Below are positions 60,595 to 64,000 of a DNA stretch of 64,000 nucleotides, in pieces (position 1 is the first letter of the stretch; each line of letters begins with the position of its first letter). The position numbers were made by a program, and so were the translations under genes. The stretch is from contig DASSCU010000005.1 in assembly GCA_035697485.1 (NCBI GenBank), positions 124,001 to 188,000 on the forward strand, given 5' to 3'. Source of the stretch: Actinomycetota bacterium (GTDB lineage Bacteria; Actinomycetota; UBA4738; HRBIN12). The notes under the pieces were generated by a model. That model saw only the letters and a list, made by a program, of their open reading frames with translations, made no database searches and had not been told where the DNA came from.

Positions 60595-61277
60595 CCGAGG
60601 AGCCGACCACGATCTACACGCTGTACCCGGTGTTCAGGGCGACGTCCGCCTTCCGGGAGCGGCTCGCCGATGCCGACGACCTGCGCGACGCCGTCCAGGA
60701 GATCGAGAACCTCTACAAGGCGTGGGACGGCCGCGTCGACGTGCGGGGCACCTACTCCACGGTCGGGTTCCGGGCCGACGCCGACCTGATGCTGTGGATC
60801 GTCGGCCACACGCCGCAGGACGTGCAGCGGTTCCTCGTCGAGTTTCGGCGCACGCGCGCCGGCGGCCTGATGCACCTGTCGTGGACGTTCATGGGTGTCG
60901 TGAAGCCGGCCGAGTTCACGCCCGACCACCAGCCCGCGTTCGTGAAGGGTGTGCCGCCCGAGACGTTCCTCTGCGTCTACCCGTTCGTGCGCACGCCGGA
61001 GTGGTACCTGCTGCCGCGCGAGGAGCGAGGTGAGCTGCTGCGTGAACACGGCGTCGTGGGCCGCGAGTACCCACAGGTGCTCGCCAACACCACGAGCGGG
61101 TTCGGCCTCGGCGACTGGGAGTGGATCCTCGCGTTCGAGGCCGAGCGGGCGGATCATCTCGTCGATGTGATCCGCGAGCTGCGCAACACCAGGGCCCGTC
61201 TCTACACGAAGGTCGAGATCCCGTTCGTCACGGGCATCCGCAAGCCCGTCGCGGAAGCGCTCGACGACCTCGTCTGA
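60591..61277 (+). CDS. hemQ: Coproheme decarboxylase (HemQ/ChdC, chlorite-dismutase family)
   Basis: 228 residues from ATG 60591 (ATGA overlap). Ferredoxin-like barrel with GFRADADLMLWIVGHTPQDVQ, LSWTFMGVVKPAEFT, the catalytic Tyr in RTPEWYLLPREERG, and DWEWILAFEAERAD. Turns coproheme into haem b with hydrogen peroxide. Presence after hemE-hemH-hemY shows the coproporphyrin-dependent pathway. Confidence 0.94.
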   Translation: MTEEPTTIYTLYPVFRATSAFRERLADADDLRDAVQEIENLYKAWDGRVDVRGTYSTVGFRADADLMLWIVGHTPQDVQRFLVEFRRTRAGGLMHLSWTFMGVVKPAEFTPDHQPAFVKGVPPETFLCVYPFVRTPEWYLLPREERGELLREHGVVGREYPQVLANTTSGFGLGDWEWILAFEAERADHLVDVIRELRNTRARLYTKVEIPFVTGIRKPVAEALDDLV

Positions 61278-61294
61278 CCCCGCCGGAGAGCGTC

Positions 61295-61319
61295 GCAGTA
61301 GTCCAACATGGACTACTGC
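61295..61319. terminator. Terminator between hemQ and ppk2
   Basis: Perfect 10-bp stem GCAGTAGTCC / GGACTACTGC with loop AACAT. Lies 18 bases after the hemQ stop and covers the stop codon of the convergent ppk2 gene, so it can end transcription from both directions. No long T-run. Confidence 0.65.
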
Positions 61320-62158
61320 CGCTGCTTCCACTCGTCGAGCACCTCGTCGGCGTGGTCGGGCACGTAGGTGTACATCTCGCGCGGCGGCCGCACGTAGCCC
61401 TCGTCTCGTTGGCGTGGCGGCATCACGATCTCGGGGACGGGCCTCGGCTCGTAGGGGACCATCGAGAGCAGGTGCGAGATGCAGTTCAGTCGCGCCTTCT
61501 TCTTGTTGTCGGCGTCGACCACGTGCCAGGGCGCCTCGGGGATGTCGGTGTGCACGAACATCTCGTCCTTGGCGCGTGAGTAGTCGACCCACTTCGTGCG
61601 CGAGGACAGGTCGGTCTCGCTGAGCTTCCAGCGGCGGAGCGGGTCGTCGATGCGTTTGGCGAACCGGCGTTCTTGCTCCTCGTCGCTCACCGAGAACCAG
61701 TACTTGATCAGGATGATGCCGTCCTCGACGAGCAGCCGCTCGAAGATGGGCGTCTGCCGCAGGAAGCGGTAGTACTCGCCCTGGGTGCAGAACCCGAGCA
61801 CCCGTTCCACGCCCGCGCGGTTGTACCAGCTGCGGTCGAAGAGCACGATCTCGCCCGCCGCAGGGAGCTCCTCGATGTAGCGCTGGAAGTACCACTGGGA
61901 GCGCTCGCGGTCCGAGGGCTTGGGCAGCGCCACGTGGCGGGTGATGCGCGGGTTCGTGTGCTCGGTGATGCGCTTGATCGCTCCGCCCTTGCCCGCCGCG
62001 TCGCGCCCTTCGAAGATCGCAACGACCCGAGCCTTCGTGTCGGAGACCCACTGCTCCATCTTCACGAGCTCCTCCTGCAGCCGGAAGAGCTCACGCTCGT
62101 ATACCTTGCTGGGGAACTTCGCCCTGCCAGAGCCTTCGCGTTCCATCGCCTCGGACAT
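61313..62158 (-). CDS. ppk2: Polyphosphate kinase 2
   Basis: 281 residues from ATG 62158 (GAGG 8 bases upstream); the family core fits class I PPK2. Transfers phosphate between polyphosphate and nucleotides. Walker A FEGRDAAGKGGAIKRI, Walker B LFDRSWYNRAGVERV, and the lid/partner segments YRFLRQTPIFERLL and DPLRRWKLSETDLSSRTKW. C-terminal PPREMYTYVPD as usual. Confidence 0.94.
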   Translation of the reverse strand: MSEAMEREGSGRAKFPSKVYERELFRLQEELVKMEQWVSDTKARVVAIFEGRDAAGKGGAIKRITEHTNPRITRHVALPKPSDRERSQWYFQRYIEELPAAGEIVLFDRSWYNRAGVERVLGFCTQGEYYRFLRQTPIFERLLVEDGIILIKYWFSVSDEEQERRFAKRIDDPLRRWKLSETDLSSRTKWVDYSRAKDEMFVHTDIPEAPWHVVDADNKKKARLNCISHLLSMVPYEPRPVPEIVMPPRQRDEGYVRPPREMYTYVPDHADEVLDEWKQRQ

Positions 62159-62216
62159 CGATCCCACCTCGTGCGTCGGTCGTGGCCCGAGTCTATGTGT
62201 CCTTTACCCTTTGGTG

Positions 62217-62924
62217 ATGCCGCCCTCGAACACCGACCCCGACGTGCTCGCCGACAAGGCGGCCCTGCGGGCGATCCCGATCCACGAGCGACCGAAGCCT
62301 CGCATGCGCGGCCGGCTGCACCAGGGGGCGTTCATCGTGTCGATCCCGGCCGGGTTGCTGCTCGTCCTGCTCGCACCCGACGCGCGCGCTCGTATCGCGA
62401 CGGCGATCTACGCCGTCACGCTCACCGGCCTCTTCGGCGTGAGCGCGGCCTACCACCTCGGCGACTGGTCGGAGGCCGCGTACGCGCGCATGCGTCGGCT
62501 CGATCACTCGATGATCTTCGTGCTGATCGCGGGAACGTACACGCCGTACTGCCTGCTGGTGTTGCAGGGCACGCTCGCGACCGTGGTGCTGGTCGCGGTG
62601 TGGGCCGGGGCGGCCGTCGGCGTCGCGACGAAGTTCTACAGGGTCGACCTGCACGTGCTCTCGGGGTTCATGTACATCGGTCTCGGATGGCTGGTGGTGA
62701 TCAGCCTGCCCGCGCTGCTGCGCGGGCTCGACACCGCCGAGACCGTGCTCGTCGTCGCCGGAGGCCTGCTGTACTCAGTCGGTGCCTTGGCGCTGGCCAC
62801 GAACAAGCCGAACCCGTGGCCGCGCACCTTCGGCTACCACGAGGTCTGGCACACGGCGACGATCGCCGCGGCGGCGTGTCAGTACCTGTCGATCCTGCTG
62901 GTGGTGACCGGCCTTCGCGGTTAG
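62217..62924 (+). CDS. Haemolysin III/YqfA family (PAQR-like) membrane protein
   Basis: 235 residues with seven hydrophobic helices. Conserved family residues: FGVSAAYHLGDWS, MRRLDHSMIFVLIAGTYTPYCL and FGYHEVWHTATI, which together give the Ser/Asp/His metal site of the CREST superfamily. Name is historical; activity is unproven. Start at ATG 62217; GTG 62214 is in frame too. Overlaps the HAD gene by 4 bases at its end. Confidence 0.9.
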   Translation: MPPSNTDPDVLADKAALRAIPIHERPKPRMRGRLHQGAFIVSIPAGLLLVLLAPDARARIATAIYAVTLTGLFGVSAAYHLGDWSEAAYARMRRLDHSMIFVLIAGTYTPYCLLVLQGTLATVVLVAVWAGAAVGVATKFYRVDLHVLSGFMYIGLGWLVVISLPALLRGLDTAETVLVVAGGLLYSVGALALATNKPNPWPRTFGYHEVWHTATIAAAACQYLSILLVVTGLRG

Positions 62925-63586
62925 GCACCCGGGTCGAGCAGCGGTTCGAGCGTCTCGATCGGCCGGTGGCCGTTGAGGTCGAACGGGCGGCCTTCCAGCG
63001 CCTCCTCCGGCCGCAGGATCAGGAACGTCTGCAGGCCGATCGCGGCGGCGCCGTCGCAGTAGCGGACCTGGTCGTCGACGAAGACCGAGCGCGCGGGGTC
63101 CGGGGCGCCCACGCGTGCGAGGGCCTCGCGGTAGATCTCGGGATCGGGCTTCATGACTCCGACCTCGAACGACAAGATCACGGCGTCGAACTCGGCTTCG
63201 AGCCCGAGCCGCGCGACGATCGGGCGGGTGTTGTGGGAGCAGTTGCTCACGAGCGCCGTCGGCACCCCCCGGGCGCGCAACGCCCGCACGACCTCGAGGG
63301 AATCGTCGTACAGCCGCACCGAGGCGCCCATGCGGTCTTCCAACGTGAGGATCTCGGCGATCAGCTCCGGGGTGAACGAGACGTCGGCGGCCTCGAGCAC
63401 CGCGATGAGCTCGGCCTCGGTATCGGGGTACGCACCGACGCTGCGGGCCGGGCGGGTACGACTGAACGCCTGCCCCATCGCCTCGAGGGTGACGCCGAGG
63501 CGGTCGGCGAGCCGGCCCTGCCACGAGTGCCAGTCGCTCCAGACGAGCGTGTCGTAAAGGTCGAGCAGCACCGCATCGTAGGTCAC
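62921..63586 (-). CDS. HAD-family hydrolase
   Basis: 221 residues. Motif I VLLDLYDTLVW (nucleophile Asp about residue 9), motif II TALVSNCSHNT, motif III/IV VMKPDPEIYREALARVG and SVFVDDQVRYCDGAAAIG. Cap domain of the small helical (C1) type. Phosphatase or dehalogenase-like; substrate unknown. The second residue after the nucleophile is Tyr instead of the usual Asp (DLYDT). Confidence 0.88.
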   Translation of the reverse strand: MTYDAVLLDLYDTLVWSDWHSWQGRLADRLGVTLEAMGQAFSRTRPARSVGAYPDTEAELIAVLEAADVSFTPELIAEILTLEDRMGASVRLYDDSLEVVRALRARGVPTALVSNCSHNTRPIVARLGLEAEFDAVILSFEVGVMKPDPEIYREALARVGAPDPARSVFVDDQVRYCDGAAAIGLQTFLILRPEEALEGRPFDLNGHRPIETLEPLLDPGA

Positions 63587-63612
63587 GCCCGCAAGCCTAG
63601 CGAGGCTCGCCG

Positions 63613-64000
63613 CTACTCCGTCCAGAGGCCGGCGAGGTAGGTGTCGACGTCGGCCACCGCCGAGCCGAGGCCGACCACGTCGTCATCGCACGCGTCGACG
63701 GCGGGACCGATCTCGTCGAACGTCGCGCGAACGCCGGACGGCTCGAGGAAGCGGGAGAGCTGCGAGTAGGAGTGTGGGTCGCCCTTGGGTCGGCGGTAGT
63801 AGCGCATCGGCCAGTAGACGTGCAGCGCGTCGCGCGCCCGGGTCATCGCGACGTAGAGCAGCCGACGCTCCTCCTCGATCTCGTCGTCGTCGCCGGTGGC
63901 CATGTCGCTCGGGATCATGCCGTCGGCCGCGTGGATCACGTGCACGACGTCCCACTCGAGCCCCTTGGCCGAGTGGATCGTCGAGAGCACCAGCCAGTCC
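63613..64000 (-). CDS. UvrD/PcrA-type helicase, C-terminal end
   Basis: About 128 residues inside the window; the gene continues past 64000, so the start is outside. Superfamily 1 helicase motifs V (STIHSAKGLEWDVVHVI) and VI (EEERRLLYVAMTRARDALHVYWP) are plain. The end is short after motif VI, without an HRDC or nuclease domain. Unwinds DNA in repair or replication restart. Confidence 0.9.
   Translation of the reverse strand, partial: DWLVLSTIHSAKGLEWDVVHVIHAADGMIPSDMATGDDDEIEEERRLLYVAMTRARDALHVYWPMRYYRRPKGDPHSYSQLSRFLEPSGVRATFDEIGPAVDACDDDVVGLGSAVADVDTYLAGLWTE

Overview
The window looks like a chromosome segment of a high-GC actinobacterium, probably from a deep or uncultured lineage. The evidence is a very GC-rich sequence with frequent GTG starts and ATGA/GTGA stop-start overlaps, the FHA-PP2C-FtsW/RodA-PBP-PASTA-kinase cell-wall cluster, and the coproporphyrin-type haem operon ending in hemQ. 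A Leu(CAG) and a Ser(TGA) tRNA, an HU protein, serS and a complete run of his genes show this is core genome rather than a plasmid or phage.

Layout. 1-1.0 kb: N-terminal part of a siroheme sulfite/nitrite reductase on the minus strand, preceded by a short cysteine-containing leader ORF and a hairpin that look like a transcription attenuator. 1.1-4.9 kb: small membrane proteins (including DUF421), a DapA-family aldolase/lyase and proline dehydrogenase. 4.9-11.4 kb: a general-stress regulatory block with an HATPase anti-sigma-type protein, two degenerate HATPase-like proteins, a STAS anti-anti-sigma factor, a SigB/SigF-type sigma factor, a type IB topoisomerase and an RsbU-like PAS-GAF-PP2C phosphatase. 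11.5-15.9 kb: isocitrate lyase, a secreted delta-60 repeat protein, and a small operon (46-aa peptide, ribbon-helix-helix protein, DUF4097) with evenly phased palindromic operators. 15.9-22.8 kb: hisDCBHAFIG operon and HU. 22.9-25.6 kb: a serine hydrolase and a double-length ThyX-like protein. 25.6-32.8 kb: pknB-pbpA-ftsW/rodA-pstP-fhaB-fhaA cell-wall and division control cluster.

32.9-42.3 kb: tRNA-Leu, then a sugar-use locus on the plus strand: GH13 alpha-glucosidase, nucleotidyltransferase, ABC ATPase, GH1 beta-glucosidase (apparently starting at CTG), lipoprotein solute-binding protein and two permeases, so uptake and hydrolysis of glucosides are encoded together. 42.4-51.5 kb: conserved hypotheticals, a second Ser/Thr kinase with an external fibronectin-III-like domain, DUF4446, bactofilin, serS, and a 1119-aa protein made of eight PAS domains with no recognisable output domain. 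51.5-55.9 kb is a looser, decayed stretch: metallophosphoesterase remnant, BBE-type flavin oxidoreductase, frameshifted DUF2188 gene, small acidic peptide, DUF1801, XRE regulator, ending at tRNA-Ser. 56-64 kb: secreted hypothetical, DJ-1/PfpI protein, hemE-hemH-hemY-hemQ, PPK2, haemolysin-III family protein, HAD hydrolase and the C-terminal end of a UvrD-type helicase.

The observations most worth following are the double ThyX protein whose two halves each keep a different part of the ThyX signature, the cysteine leader/attenuator before the sulfite reductase, the phased TGACGTCA operators of the RHH-DUF4097 operon, and the effector-less eight-PAS protein. All function calls are from reading motifs by eye; no database search was run.
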